Source of the DNA: Asterella californica
Lineage: Eukaryota; Streptophyta; Marchantiopsida; Marchantiales; Aytoniaceae
DNA: 64,000 nt
Direction of reading: 5' to 3'
NCBI GenBank assembly: GCA_036924285.1
Contig: JAYKYS010000016.1
Coordinates: 7,378,001-7,442,000, forward strand
Shown here: piece by piece, positions 50,415 to 61,978 of the stretch
Layout of the letters: each line of letters begins with the position of its first letter
How positions within the stretch are numbered: position 1 is the first letter of the stretch
Notes under the pieces: generated by a model
The model's input: only the letters and a program-made list of their open reading frames with translations
The model's database searches: none
Told to the model about the DNA's origin: nothing
Made by a program: the position numbers and the translations under genes

Positions 50415-52680
50415 GAAAATGTATGCGGACCCTCCACACTGGGAAAGTTTTGTAGGAAGGTCTTGTATCATGTTCTTGGTCTGGCGTGGTAAAGTGGCAC
50501 TGCCTGAAATCTCCTCCCCATCTTATTATATGTAGAAGTGTTGTCGTCAAGGTTAGTCTGCACAACAACCGGTCATTGTACATCTGATGAGAAATTTGAA
50601 GTAATTTGTACATAGGTGCTCCATGGGCAGATTCATTCGCGGGTCAAATGTACCCTATTCACAGTTAATTAGTCTCAAGGTAGAGGAAGGGTAAGGAACT
50701 GTCTCGTTTCTGTAACATAAAGAGGTTTGTTACACATCATTCTTTCGATTGGCTAAATGAAAACTCAGGCGGTCAGTTCTTGCCCTCAGTTTGCACCTTC
50801 GCCACGGGGTCCTGTCCTATCGGTCTCCTCCGTGGCTGGTATGGTTTTGTGTTGCTGCCATTATGGTATCCACAACATGCTGTAGTCCAACTTATATACC
50901 AATTAAATAGCGTCTCTGTCTTGTCCAGTTCTACGGTAGGGCGAACTGTTCAGGAAACTCTTTGGTCGGAATGTGAGGTCCTGCATGATCGTTGCAATCT
51001 CCTCTTTGATCGTGCATTCCAGTCCCGCATAATACGGTATGTGTCCTCGGTTGGCATTGTACTGATAGGGACACAAGGATGGAGATAAAGGAATATATGT
51101 ATCGGGCTATGGAGACGACGGTGAAGTATAGTAGGTTCCACTCGGTGTTCGTGCCTTTCGATACTTTGCGAGGCTCACGAAGGTGTTTCGAAAATTGTAG
51201 TCTTGTCAGAGAAAGAGCCCATTGCATGTCGTGCCCTTTCCACGGATGAATGAAAGCAGCTTACATTGAGCCAAGAGACAGTTACCAGTGGGGTGTAGAA
51301 GGGGTTCCCTACTGGCGCTGGCTAAGGAAACCTCTGGCCGCGTGGAAGTGTAGGGATACCGTAGATAGTCCCCAGCAGGATTTAGACCTCATTACATTCC
51401 GTCTGGAGATGTGGTTTGCTGGCGAGAAACTGTTACACATTATAGTGGAGGTTGAGTTTGGAAATGATTCGAATCTTCTTGCATCACGCCTCGCTTAAAT
51501 GAATCCAGCTTCACTGTCCACTTGCTGAGTGCGGTGTCTTACTCGAAATCTAGAATACTTATTTTGTTCGGTGTTTTCATGATGGAGGGTGAATAGTTGT
51601 TCACGATGTCATCAGAGACGTCAAGAGAGAGAGGTCACATGACGTGGAGAGAGTGTTGGTATGTTCTTCAAACGAGACGATAAGTGAGAATTGACTGTGT
51701 ACATGATGAGAGAGGATCAAGTCTTAGTGGTTGACACGGATCTGACACGAGACTCAGTGACAACACAAGTGATCATTCATCCTCAGGATGAGTTGCAGGT
51801 GTGACGACAATAGCGAAGGTGACCAAGTATAGGGGTATGCAGGTGAAACATCGTTTTATCTCCTTGCGGTGGAGATATACGGATTGACAATTTTGAAGTT
51901 TGACGTCTTTTTCAAGATTGTGTCCGAGTCTACCATGAGAGACGTCAAGGGCATCACTTTCTCTTTTTTTTGCACTATGTTCTTTAGGCAACGAGTTTCC
52001 ATTGTTCTATAGAGAGCTTTAGAAGGCGCGGTCCACAAGAGGATAATCGTAATAGACGATGCTACTTCATGTGCACCTGTTGTTTGTCGAAGTACTGAAT
52101 TTTCTGTGTTGGAGGTGTCTGACATTATAAGTGCGATAGGTGATCTTAGAGCTACTGATAGCGAGGCTTAGCCCGAATGTTCTTCTCTTCGTGCTGGTAG
52201 TTGCTTGGCCCTTCGGTTCTTCTCTCTCTTGTAAGGCTTGATTTGGTACTCCATCCGTTTGCAATTCATTGGGTCGCGTTTTCTTCCTCGTTTAAATCGG
52301 ACAAGGTATTGAATTTAAACGAGATAGCGCTACACTGAAAAGATCACTGAGTGAGTAGTATGTTCAATAAAATTTATTGCTAATGAAGAGAGTTGAAACG
52401 TTGGAACTGTGAAGCGTGATAAGGCTGATGGGGACAAGAACTCCACTGCGAAATTGCAAATTCAATTCAGACAATCATCACAAGGTTTTGTGTTGTTGTT
52501 GATGATTAATTATCGGACATTTGTCTCTCTCATATATGGTGGACTGTACTCGGTCCCTCTACTCCCAAACACTATGTTTTCTTCCACGTGGGAATGAACA
52601 TAGAGTTTCATACCGATGCTAGAGGCTTTGAACAAGAATACAGTCCAAATCTGAAATTACAACTACCGTCGTCTAGCGGC
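50415..52680. other. MTB 3' flank and intergenic DNA
   Basis: No gene recognised. Short frames at 50780-51498 and 51773-52264 carry no domain. The first few hundred bases should hold the MTB 3' UTR. Confidence 0.5.
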
Positions 52681-52683
52681 TCC

Positions 52684-52943
52684 AGCCTCATGGCACTTCG
52701 TGGTTAGAGTCTGTGCCTTTCGAACCCTACAGTGATGATACAATTTTTCAAACTAATGCGCACTTAATTAAGACCCAGGAGTGCGACGGAGAACTGCTAA
52801 CGCGTGCGACTCTAGCCTCATGGCACTTCGTGGTCAGAGTATGTGTCTTTCGAATCCTACAGTGATGTCACAGTTTCTCAAACTAATGCGCACTTAATTA
52901 AGGTCCAGGTGCGCGACGGAGAACTGCTAACGCGTGCGAGGGG
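52684..52943. repeat. 130-bp tandem duplication spanning the end of a transposon
   Basis: AGCCTCATGGCACTTCGTGG starts at 52684 and again at 52814. Each unit runs through the element's GAACCCTACAGTGATG end (GAATCC in the second) to AACTGCTAACGCGTGCGA. The unit therefore contains flanking DNA plus the terminal 90 bases of the foldback-family element. Confidence 0.88.
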
Positions 52944-53318
52944 GAGCTGCCCGCTAATTCTTAAACCTCAGGAGAAGACGTTTTTCTTTTAAGACATTGA
53001 CCTTAAATCTGCTACCGAAGGTCACACCGTAGTGCTCCAAGCACCCTAAGACCACGGCCGCAAGCCGCAGCGTCAAAATGAACACAGAGGGGATTGAATC
53101 CAAGACCTCACCGTCTTATTCTCGAACTTCCACCACCACTTTACCACGAGGAAATGACAATATTCTGTCCCGCACGGTAATAAAGAAATCTCATTCGGAT
53201 TCGAATTCTTGTCTACTCGGATTCGAGCGTGTCGCAATTAAACTGACATGAGAGACGCTGCATTTATTTGAAAAACGATGACATCACTGAACCCTATCAC
53301 TGTAGGGTTCTGCCTTTC
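52714..53318. mobile_element. 589-bp relative of the foldback element with 8-bp target duplication
   Basis: The element runs 52722-53310. It opens with GAACCCTACAGTGATGATAC and closes with the reverse complement (ATCACTGTAGGGTTC). Next to the right end, TGACATCACTGAACCCTA repeats the terminal motif. TGCCTTTC flanks it on both sides (52714-52721 and 53311-53318), a perfect 8-bp target duplication. The end sequence, including a TTTTTCAAA block about 25 bases in, matches the ends of the element at 9998-12419. It carries a tRNA-like segment (53085-53155) and no protein. Confidence 0.82.
53085..53155 (-). repeat. tRNA-like (SINE head) sequence
   Basis: On the minus strand, TCCTCGTGGTAAAGTGG resembles an A-box region, and GGTCTTGGATTCAATCCCC carries a B-box-like GGATTCAATCC at normal spacing. 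The two ends do not pair into an acceptor stem, so it is not a functional tRNA. Confidence 0.5.
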
Positions 53319-53539
53319 CGAAGATGGAGGAAAAGCAACTCCAGCAGTTGTGGGAGGAACGCGAACGAAGGGAAAGAGGGGATCATATATTCTTTACAGA
53401 TTCTATATATATATATCAGAGAAAGGCCACTCCTACTTTCTGGGATTCTACAAATGGGTGTTCCTCCTATCTATATAACGAAAGGAAAAGAAAGCGAAGG
53501 GTGTGAAGTGAATGAACGAACCAACCACCGTCCATAACT

Positions 53540-54213
53540 ATTCTAGTGAACGTTGAATTCAATTCACGTACCACAGCGCCGCAACGGTCAACGGCTACCC
53601 CATCTCCTCTCTTTACTGTACTGTCTCATCCACCACGCTCGTCCGTTACCAGCTCTTCAAACGGTACTCTTCCCCCTTCTCTCCCCTCTCTCGCTCCTGT
53701 AGAAGTTCGAAACTTCCTACTCTACACTACTCTCCTCTCCTCTACAGTATCTTTGTCTCCCCTCCCGCCCGCTTCCACGCTTCCCCCCTTCCCCCCCAAC
53801 TCAACTCAAACGTTTGTTTCACAAGAGCAGAACGATCCTTCGTCGTACCTTTTGCGGACTCCGAAGTGAAGGAAGGGGAAGGAGCTTGCATGGCTCATCG
53901 CTTGCAAGCAGTCTTGAAGCTTGAGTGAGAGGGGAGGACGTGTACAGACAAGGGAGAGCTTTAGCTAATCGCTGACTGGTCTCCACCTCCAAAACAAAAC
54001 TATGTCGAGCGCTGTATCTCCCGACTGTCAGCTGCCGTTGTCGTCGTGGGCCTGCTACCATTCGCTTCCTCCTCTGCACCGGCGTTTAGCTTAGTGCACT
54101 GTCGTATACCTCGTTCGTCAGGTCGATCGGTGGATTATCGTTCTAAGTCAATCAGAAGTGGGGAGTCCAAGGAGTGAGGTGGGGTAGGAGTAGACTAGCG
54201 AGGGTGTGGCGCG
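53540..54213 (+). promoter_or_regulatory. PS1-like gene promoter and leader, pyrimidine-rich
   Basis: From 53600 to 53810 the plus strand is dominated by CTCTCC and CCCCTTC runs, the pyrimidine patches common near plant transcription starts. Below this, 53870-54213 is mixed in composition and probably 5' UTR. The first ATG that gives the FHA domain is at 54214. Confidence 0.45.
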
Positions 54214-57200
54214 ATGAAGGGAAAAAGAGAGATGCCGATGGTGCCTTTCCTGACTGTCTTTAAAGGTGACGAAGTGGTCGATGTGGTGAACTTGGAGGGG
54301 CGGGACACGCTCATCATGGGAAGGCATCACTCATGCGACCTCGTGGTCGGACATGCCAGCAGCAGTCGTCGCCACGTCGAAATCCAGATTGTGAACTCGA
54401 CCCGGGACATTATTCTTACTGACCTCGGATCAGGCAACTCTCTTTACTTTTGCCCTCCGTCCTCCTCATGCTTTGCCTCCTCCTTCTCCTTCGACGAGAT
54501 GTCTAGTCTACCTCTCCTCTCGTTTCCTCTGCTCTGCTCTATCAGCCTGCAGCCAAACGTTTTTCTGTTCTCCATTCTCTGTCATTACTTCGTAATCTTC
54601 TCCGTAGACCATTTTCTATATCCTTCTGTTATGTTCTTCTTGAGACATTAGTGAAATCCCACTCGTTACGTAATTCGTTACTAGAGCTTCATTAGCATAT
54701 GTCAGCTAGAACAGATTTCTACAACACTGAAATGCTTGCCCTTGGAGATGTACGTAGTCTTGCTGCTCCGGTGACTACTTGATTTCACTCGATAGCCCAG
54801 TTGCGATATCTTTCCGTGTACAGAATACCCCCTACTTTCAAAGATTAAGAGGAACTTCTACAGACGGGGCTACGGTCGGTCTGGATGGGTCGGGTGGGAC
54901 GTAGTGGATAGTTCTCTCATGGGTCTGCTCGAATTCATTTCGTTCCACACTTGTCGTTCCAAACAGTGATGTTGATTTAGCAGGTGGGCCTGACGTGGCT
55001 TTCTGAATCGTTTGATGACAGTGCACGGGACGTGGGTGAATGGCGTTCGATTGGATTTCATGAAACCACTTGTGTTCAACGGGAGTGTCACATTTCAGCT
55101 GGCTGCGTCAACGAGGATCTACCGCCTGGACTGGCAGTCACTTCCTGTGGAACCGGAGCCGGAGCCTGGACTTTCGGCGGAGTCATTCCTCCTGAAGCAG
55201 GACTCGTCGGCCTCTCAAGCTCCTGGCCGGTCCCAGTCTGGAGGACTGCGCCAAATTCCGGGAAATCAGGTACGAATGTTTGAACTTCTATCGTCGCTAC
55301 GAGCCTCTTGTCCGTCCGTATGTATCCGCACAGACGTTTGGTGAATGATATCGTAGTAGGGGGTGTCATTTGTAAAGTTCTGCGAAAAACGAGATGTCCA
55401 CGGGTTTTCCTTCACGGGTTATATTCCACTGTCACGGGTTAGGTCCGCGGGAGAAGTCCATAGGTGACGAGTTGAAGTCGGAATAAGAATCCGGTCTACT
55501 AAAATGATCCATATTTAACTCTATGTAGAGTGTAGTAAATAGACGGACTATTAGCTCGGACACTGCCTGCGAATCGCAACACCTAACCCACATCGACTGC
55601 CCTCGGGCATCTCCCGACGCAGTCAGCGGACTTTGCCCGCTTGAAATGACTTCTGGGAAGAAATGACACCCCCTAGTAGTACTAAATGTATGATTTGGGT
55701 GCCAGATGCTCTGCCCGAAGGGGAAGGTACAGTTTCGGAGTATTCAAGTGCAAGTGGTTAGAATGTCGTCGTTCTGAAACGATCTGTGCTCCTGTAGGAC
55801 TCGAACTCAAGTGGTAAGTCGAGCTCGAACGGGCAGCTTCCGAGAAGAGGAGGAGAGAAAGTGCATCTCTCCTCGAACTCGCAGCAGCAAGATGAGAATC
55901 TGTCCCCAGCTGTGTTGAATTCTCCCGGAGGGAAATTGAGCCAGGTGCAGAGAGCTGCAGCTGTTTCCAGCTCCCCGAAGCTGCCTATACGTCGTCTTGC
56001 TTTTTCTTCTTTGCAGCCGTCGAACAGTAACAAGCAGCTGCATCTCCGTCCCTCAACGCCCAGCAGTTCTCCATCCGTGAAGAGATCTGGTCTTGCCCAG
56101 GCGGCCAAACCACCACTCGGTGACAAAGCGCTTTCATCCCCTAGTAAGCAGCAGCAGCAGAAAGGATCAACTACAGAAATTCGTACTCCATCGAAGCTCT
56201 GGTTGAGGAGAGGCAGTTCCGCGCCTCTGCCCTCCCTGACCACGCTTGCCGCCGACGAGAATAACAACATCAACAACAAAAGCAGCAACGAGATTGTACC
56301 CTCCGCACCACCCTTGGCCAGTCTGATCGAAGAGCAGCAAAGAGTGGAGTCCATCTCCATCAATGTGCCCTCTTCAGCTGTCAGTGCGAAGGATAAAAGG
56401 AATGCAGTTGTCTCAAAATGTGGTGCTGATGACGGGGAGGAGTATCCATCGGACAAGGAAAACGTGGACCCTGTGCGGCTGCCTTACAAGCCTCATGCTC
56501 CTGCAGTATCGAAGGATTCTTCGAGTTCGTTGGTGGAGACCATCGAGAGACAGCCTTTTCGGCCTCTGTTCACCCCTCTGCAATGCACAGCCTTGGGATA
56601 CAAAGGCGTGTTTCAGAGCACTGCCGACAGTTACGCCTCTTCGGACGAAGATTTCAACTGTCGAGCGCTGAGCTTGCCTAGGCCCCAGCAGAAGCATTGT
56701 TCTACTGTAAGTTGGCTCTCTCCGTTGCCGTGCTCTACGCTTCACAGAATTTATGATCGCAAGTATCAATAAAGAATACCTGAAAGTGTCTTGCAGGCAC
56801 TTATTCAGGAGAGGAGCCTCGTTGGTATAGTTAGTTCGTCACCTTGAGGAGTTGGAATAGTCAGAAGTGTCTCTGATAGATCAGCTTCTTTGCGATGATA
56901 ATCCTTTGCCAGTGCCGAAGTGGAATGTAGCTTGAACTTTTGTTCTGTATGTTGTGTTACAAAGCAGGCTGAGAATTTGGATCAGCTGCTCAGGAGACTG
57001 AAACTTGCCGATTCGATCGAGGGTCGAAAGCAGTGGCATGCGGTGATCGACACCAATTGTCTTCTCGACTCCGAATCTTTGAAGGCCCTAAAGCAACTCG
57101 AAGGAATCAAAGAAGTGTCGGTCATCATTCCCAAGATCGGTGAGTGACTTTCTGTAGCCGCATTGTTTTGGCGGTTGAGGGTAACCTCCTACGGGTGCTC

Positions 57201-57946
57201 TTTCCAAGGAGTGAGTTGCAGTACATCTTGATGTCATGGATTCAGCAAGAGAAATGTTACATTGGAGCTTTTTTGCAGTGGTGAGAGAACTGGACTTTCT
57301 CAAGCACCGGGAGGGATTGAGATCGTCTGCGAGAGAAGCACTGAGGTGGATAGAGTCTTGCATGGTGAGGCTGCCGAACTGGATCCACGTGCAAAAGTCA
57401 TCTGAAAGTCTTCCGGTGGGCGCCACTCCGCCTCCTTCGCCCTCGATGGGGTTCCCGCATCATGGAGACCTTATGTCTCCCACGAACGATGACCACATTC
57501 TCGAATGCGCCATGCTGTTCGACATGACCACTCATTACGGGAAGGTCGCCCTTCTGACTAGAGATACGGCCCTCCGAATCAAAGCCATGTCGGAGGTAGG
57601 TTTCTCGCAAGCAAGCATTCAAGCAAGCATTCATCATCGTCGTTCCACATTCGTTCCTAATCTCCATTGATTCTGACTGTTTGTATTACTTCAGGGATTG
57701 CTGTCTGAGAGCGCTATCGAGTTCGTCGAGAGTCTACTGAGTCCATACTCGAATCGGTTCCTGTGGGCCGGTAGCACAGCACACGGGAAGACGTGGGTCG
57801 ACTCTCCGCGGCACAGCCCGGTCGCCTATCCCGGCGAAGGCAAGACGAGGTTCAGGTCGCACGCGCATATCAACCATCCCGTTGAAGACCTTCGGAACCA
57901 CATCAGCGCACAACCACGTGGACTTCGAGTCGTGGTGAGCCAATAG
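54214..57946 (+). CDS. PS1: FHA-PIN protein of the PARALLEL SPINDLE 1 type
   Basis: Seven exons: 54214-54433, 55022-55269, 55798-56706, 56861-56926, 56968-57139, 57279-57595, 57695-57946; about 727 residues. The N terminus is an FHA domain: LIMGRHHSCDLVV, SSSRRHVEIQI, then across intron 1 TDLGS-VHGTWVNG. The middle (about 157-460) is Ser/Gln/Pro-rich and disordered and contains DKENV. The C terminus is a PINc ribonuclease domain with all acidic residues in place: AVIDTNCLLD, VVRELDFLKHR, TNDDHILECA and LLTRDTALRIKA. Plants alone are known to join FHA and PIN this way. Arabidopsis PS1 (about 1480 residues) orients meiosis II spindles, and its loss gives unreduced pollen. The shorter length is due to a shorter middle. 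Intron 1 uses a GC donor. Exon 4 is short and the least certain; an alternative acceptor at 56795 is possible. Confidence 0.9.
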
Positions 57947-60179
57947 TTGTACCTGTACTACAGTAGGTGGTTGCTGTAAAAAGTAGTAGCAGTAGCTCGA
58001 CTTGAGGATGGCTTTGCTGGGCAGGGCAGGGTTCGACTACGTTGTTTCCTCCTTGGCACCAGTTTGAGAACTGTTTGTTCTCTCTTTAGAGTGGCCCCGC
58101 TAACTTGGTCAGCTTACTACTGACTAACCTGCTCTCTACTCGACTCTCGAGAGCATTGTACATACGGAGATGGCGGCTTCAGAAGACGTACCTCATCGTG
58201 ATACGCTCCTAGTCTGTAGCTTCCAGCATCAGTTTTCTTTTCTAACGGGAACATTCTTCGCAATTTTTGGCCCCAATGAGTTCATGCACTGGTTCAAAGC
58301 TCGATCAAAGCAGTTATATAAATAAATGCAAACTTCTTCTTATCATCTTGATGTATCCTTGAAGAGTGCGGTGTTTACTAGCGCAACTGTGAATCAAGGA
58401 AGAGAGTAACCCACTGGTTGATACGACTCTCTTCTGCACAAGAATTAAAGGTGCGAGTGTACTGAGCTACAATTAATCCATGATGTAAACCATTCATCAC
58501 TTTCTCCCGTAAGCTGTAAAGTAAAACTGTTTATGTGCTGCCCCCTTAGTTTCCAAACTGACGGAAATTGTAATGTCAGATTTCCTTGCATAGTCACTCC
58601 TCCAGTAAGTAAATTAAACTCAGTGTACATTAGTGAATTAATGAGTATAGATTCGGCACTCGGGTCAAGCTTTATGGGTTATCACTCTCTGTGTTTTCGA
58701 CATGTGTTGACAAATAACTTTTATAAAATATTTTAATTATTTTAATTTTTATAAAATATTTTAATTATTTATACTTGTATATATATTATATCTAATATAT
58801 CTAAATTCTCGATAACATTAAACAAGCCAAAGTTAATTCAGCACGCAAATAACTCTTCTAACGTGCTTTCCTCGCTTGTCTTTTTTCCTCCTCCCCAGCG
58901 GCGGTTTTGCTTTGGATGCATATTCAGTGAGGAAACCAAACACAACCTACATATCACGTTGCAATTAGCGCTGTAATTCTATGACCCATACCATATGTTA
59001 CTTCACCCCTTCTCGGAACCTGAACAAATGTCTGGAGCAGTAAATCCTTCGTTTGGGATCAGGCGTCTTATCTGGCCTCAGGAGGCCTACGTGTTTACCA
59101 ATTAAAATTTCTGGTTTTCTGCGAAGTCCGGAACTTTCACGCGTGTTGAGTTCTTCGAAGTTTCAACATTTTTCTCTCCAAAAATTTCGTGCCAACTGTT
59201 ACAAGTCCATTTATCTCAGTTTTGAAGGTACATTTTCTTATTTATGCACGTGAAACTATTTTGCAAGTTTACACGTCAAGAAGAAAGGGAAACTCTTGGC
59301 AGAACTGTTCGTGACGTATTTCATATGTTTTAGAGAAAAATCGCTTTCACATTGAGAATCAAATTTAGGGTGCAGATTTATATTTCATGTGGTGAGACCA
59401 AACCGATGAAAATTTGCACAAATTGTCTGTTACTTGAAAATGTCACGAACTGGTTGTCACTAAAAAATACATTAACTTGTTATTTGACTGTTGACAAGAG
59501 ATATGTTTGTATTAAAGATGATCATTAATATCGTTGCAAGGTGTAAATGATTATAGACATATGTCTCAGTCTATTCATTATCTTTTCACCCTTCATTGTA
59601 TATTCATTGCGTAGCGTGTTCACACCACTTCATTGTGTTTTCATCCTGAAGCGTTTGCTATTGAGGCTATGTATCGCTCAGGTTGAATTAACGTACATTC
59701 TATTGACTCACAATGCAAGAGTGAACTTTAGTAATGCATAAAAGACTGGAGAAGCTAAAAGCCACAATTGTATTACGTACTTCGTTAGCTAAACATGAAG
59801 AGAATTATAGACTGGGAACAAACTGTCTTAAGTAGAGAATGCAAACTACTGCATAGCTTGAACGGTAGTTTGAGAAGACACTCCATTCAGAGTTAAGCAA
59901 TATTCATCATTGATTGATATAAAGTGTACATGCCCATATCTTCTTAGTGCGTACTCTTGCAAACATACAAACATAACAAGTTGGTCAACTACACAGTTAG
60001 ACAAATTCGTCAACTTAATGTCAAACAAAGATCATCATGTGTAATTGAGACTATATGTAGCTTACAAAATAGTCATGTCAAACACAAGAAGGCTACCAAT
60101 TCTTCTCGAATAGTTGATGATTATGCGGTTGAGTATCCTCCATTGCTTCCAACTGTAGCACGGACTGGTTCATGAACGA
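57947..60179. other. PS1 3' flank and AT-rich intergenic DNA
   Basis: No gene recognised. A tandem pair of about 25-bp AT units (TATAAAATATTTTAATTATT) lies at 58721-58769. From 59890 to 60180 the minus strand may hold the tail of the Harbinger fragment described next. Confidence 0.5.
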
Positions 60180-60600
60180 ATGGCAGCATTGGCAAGTCAA
60201 GATGTATGTGCTCTCGCCGCTTGACGAGTACGTTGTGGAGTACATAACAAGAATGTATTATTTGTGATGCTCAGTCCATTGTACGGATGATGCCATTGTG
60301 AAAAATCCTTAACCTGCTCTTTAACATACCAGCATGTTCGATGATGCTTCGATCCTTAACATGTGCTTCGTTGATATTGCGTAGACAAGAGGCATGTTTG
60401 AACGAGTCGGACAGGGTGGGATCAACCATCCATAGTTTGAGTAACCTCTACCTCCTAGAAGATATGGATAGAGTGTGAAACCTGCATTGGTGATCATCAC
60501 CGGCTCACGAAGATACTCCTCACCTTGCACCTTAAACATTAAGACTGAAACTCGAAAAATGCGCTGATCATTCACTGACCGTAGCATCCCACAACTCATT
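60180..60600 (-). pseudogene. PIF/Harbinger transposase fragment
   Basis: The minus strand at 60321-60599 reads ITNAGFTLYPYLLGGRGY, then YGWLIPP, and RIEASSNMLVC before a stop. This corresponds to the DDE_Tnp_4 block 'xxDAGYxLxPWLLxPY' and the following 'xxENxFGxLKxRF' region. The catalytic Asp of 'DAGY/DSGF' is Asn here and stops follow, so it is dead. Confidence 0.62.
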
Positions 60601-60629
60601 ATGTACCCCGACGCAGTCGGGGTACATAA
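60599..60629. repeat. Perfect 14-bp hairpin
   Basis: TTATGTACCCCGAC, loop GCA, GTCGGGGTACATAA. All 14 base pairs match. Confidence 0.9.
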
Positions 60630-60873
60630 GCCTTTCCCATGTAGGTGTTTTACAATCCTTTCTATGGGAGCGAGCAGGTGGAGTCTAAGGGCGGCTTATA
60701 GATCATCCAGAAGAGTCACATACTCTTAAAGTTGGATACTATGATATCTTTTTTGGTTATAATAATCAAAGTCAGTGCCATGACCTGGTGGAGCTTTGAT
60801 GAAAATAGCGAATAATCTATCATCTCATATATGTTAGGCAGCTTGCAAACTCGATAGAAGCCATCGATTATTG

Positions 60874-61978
60874 TGTCACGTCAGTTTAGCACCTCGGCTA
60901 GGTTGGTCAAGTGCGGAGTGACTAATCTTGGTAGGTCATTAGTGCCGTTAGGGCGAGTTCTTGAGATAGCCCATTAGGGATATACTTCGCATGTAAGGCT
61001 TGGAGCTTTAGTTCTTCGAGTTAAGCCTTCAAGCTCTAGGCTATGGTGGATAGTCTTGATGAGCGCAATCTGGATTCTCTGATGCACAGAGTGGATTTGC
61101 TTCGACTTCAATATTTGTTTAGTGTCGGTTGGCCTGATAGAGTGAGTACATATCGTTATTACTCGAAGAACTCGAATTGCGGGGTCTGATAGAGAGCTTT
61201 CAGATCGCGGATTTCTGCCGGTGGTATCTCCGGAGTTTGTAGATCGTTGATATCTTCAATTTGCGGGTGCACTTGTGCACTGAGTGGTTCTTTTTGGTCG
61301 TGTGGTTGATTTCTGTGTGGATTAGTACTGTTTGGACCTGTTCTTGGTCGAATTTGTGGTGAAATAGTGCTGAAGCGCTGCTGGAATTTCACGTGATAAG
61401 TTTTTGAGGTCAATTTGAGATCGGCAGAAGTACGTTGATGGACGTCGAGTAGGCGTGGGTCAGCAATTTCTGGTGCTGAGGAGTGCAGTAAGTGTGTGCT
61501 GAGAAGATGATTCCAACACATCAAAAATCATCCGATTTGGTGAAGGATCGAAGGAGTTACAAAGAAAAGAAGGTCACGGGTGAAAAAAATTGACGTAATC
61601 TCGTATGCTTGGCAGATTTCGACCTTGTGGAGTGTATTGCTATTTTGGGATGTGTTTCTTTCTTGCGCGTCCTTCTTGTGTAGTTTGGTCCGAGTTTCTA
61701 CTCTACTCTAAGCGGAGAGTGAGCGAGATTGTTGCGCGTCCTTCTTGTGTAATTTGATTCGAGTTTCTACTCTACTCCACGCGGAGCGGAGCGGAGAGTG
61801 AGCGGGAGTGTTGTGATGTGGAGCTCGTTTAGAGGCTTCGAGGAGCAGAGGTGCATGAGTGCGGAGGCGTGAGAGCGGAGTAGGAGGTGGAGTCAACAAG
61901 CTAGCTTGCTGGCGTGCGTGAGCTAAGCTCAATTTCAGTGGAGTGGGAGTGAGTAAAACCAGGTCACCCATCCCAACA
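60874..61978 (+). repeat. LTR (copy 2), 1105 bp
   Basis: Starts TGTCACGTCAGTTTAGCAC and ends CATCCCAACA, so it has TG...CA ends. It matches the LTR at 28321-29426 in inverse orientation and in length. Frames at 61159-61971 are not genes. The next bases, CTATTCTTGA, are the same in both copies and do not start with the TGG expected for a standard tRNA primer site. Confidence 0.8.

Noticed and set aside
53085..53155. A tRNA gene on the minus strand
   Set aside because: The 5' and 3' ends do not pair, and it lies inside a transposon.
55758..56456. 232-residue minus-strand frame opposite PS1 exon 3
   Set aside because: Antisense of a low-complexity S/Q-rich exon; the plus strand fits splice sites and joins the FHA and PIN exons in phase.
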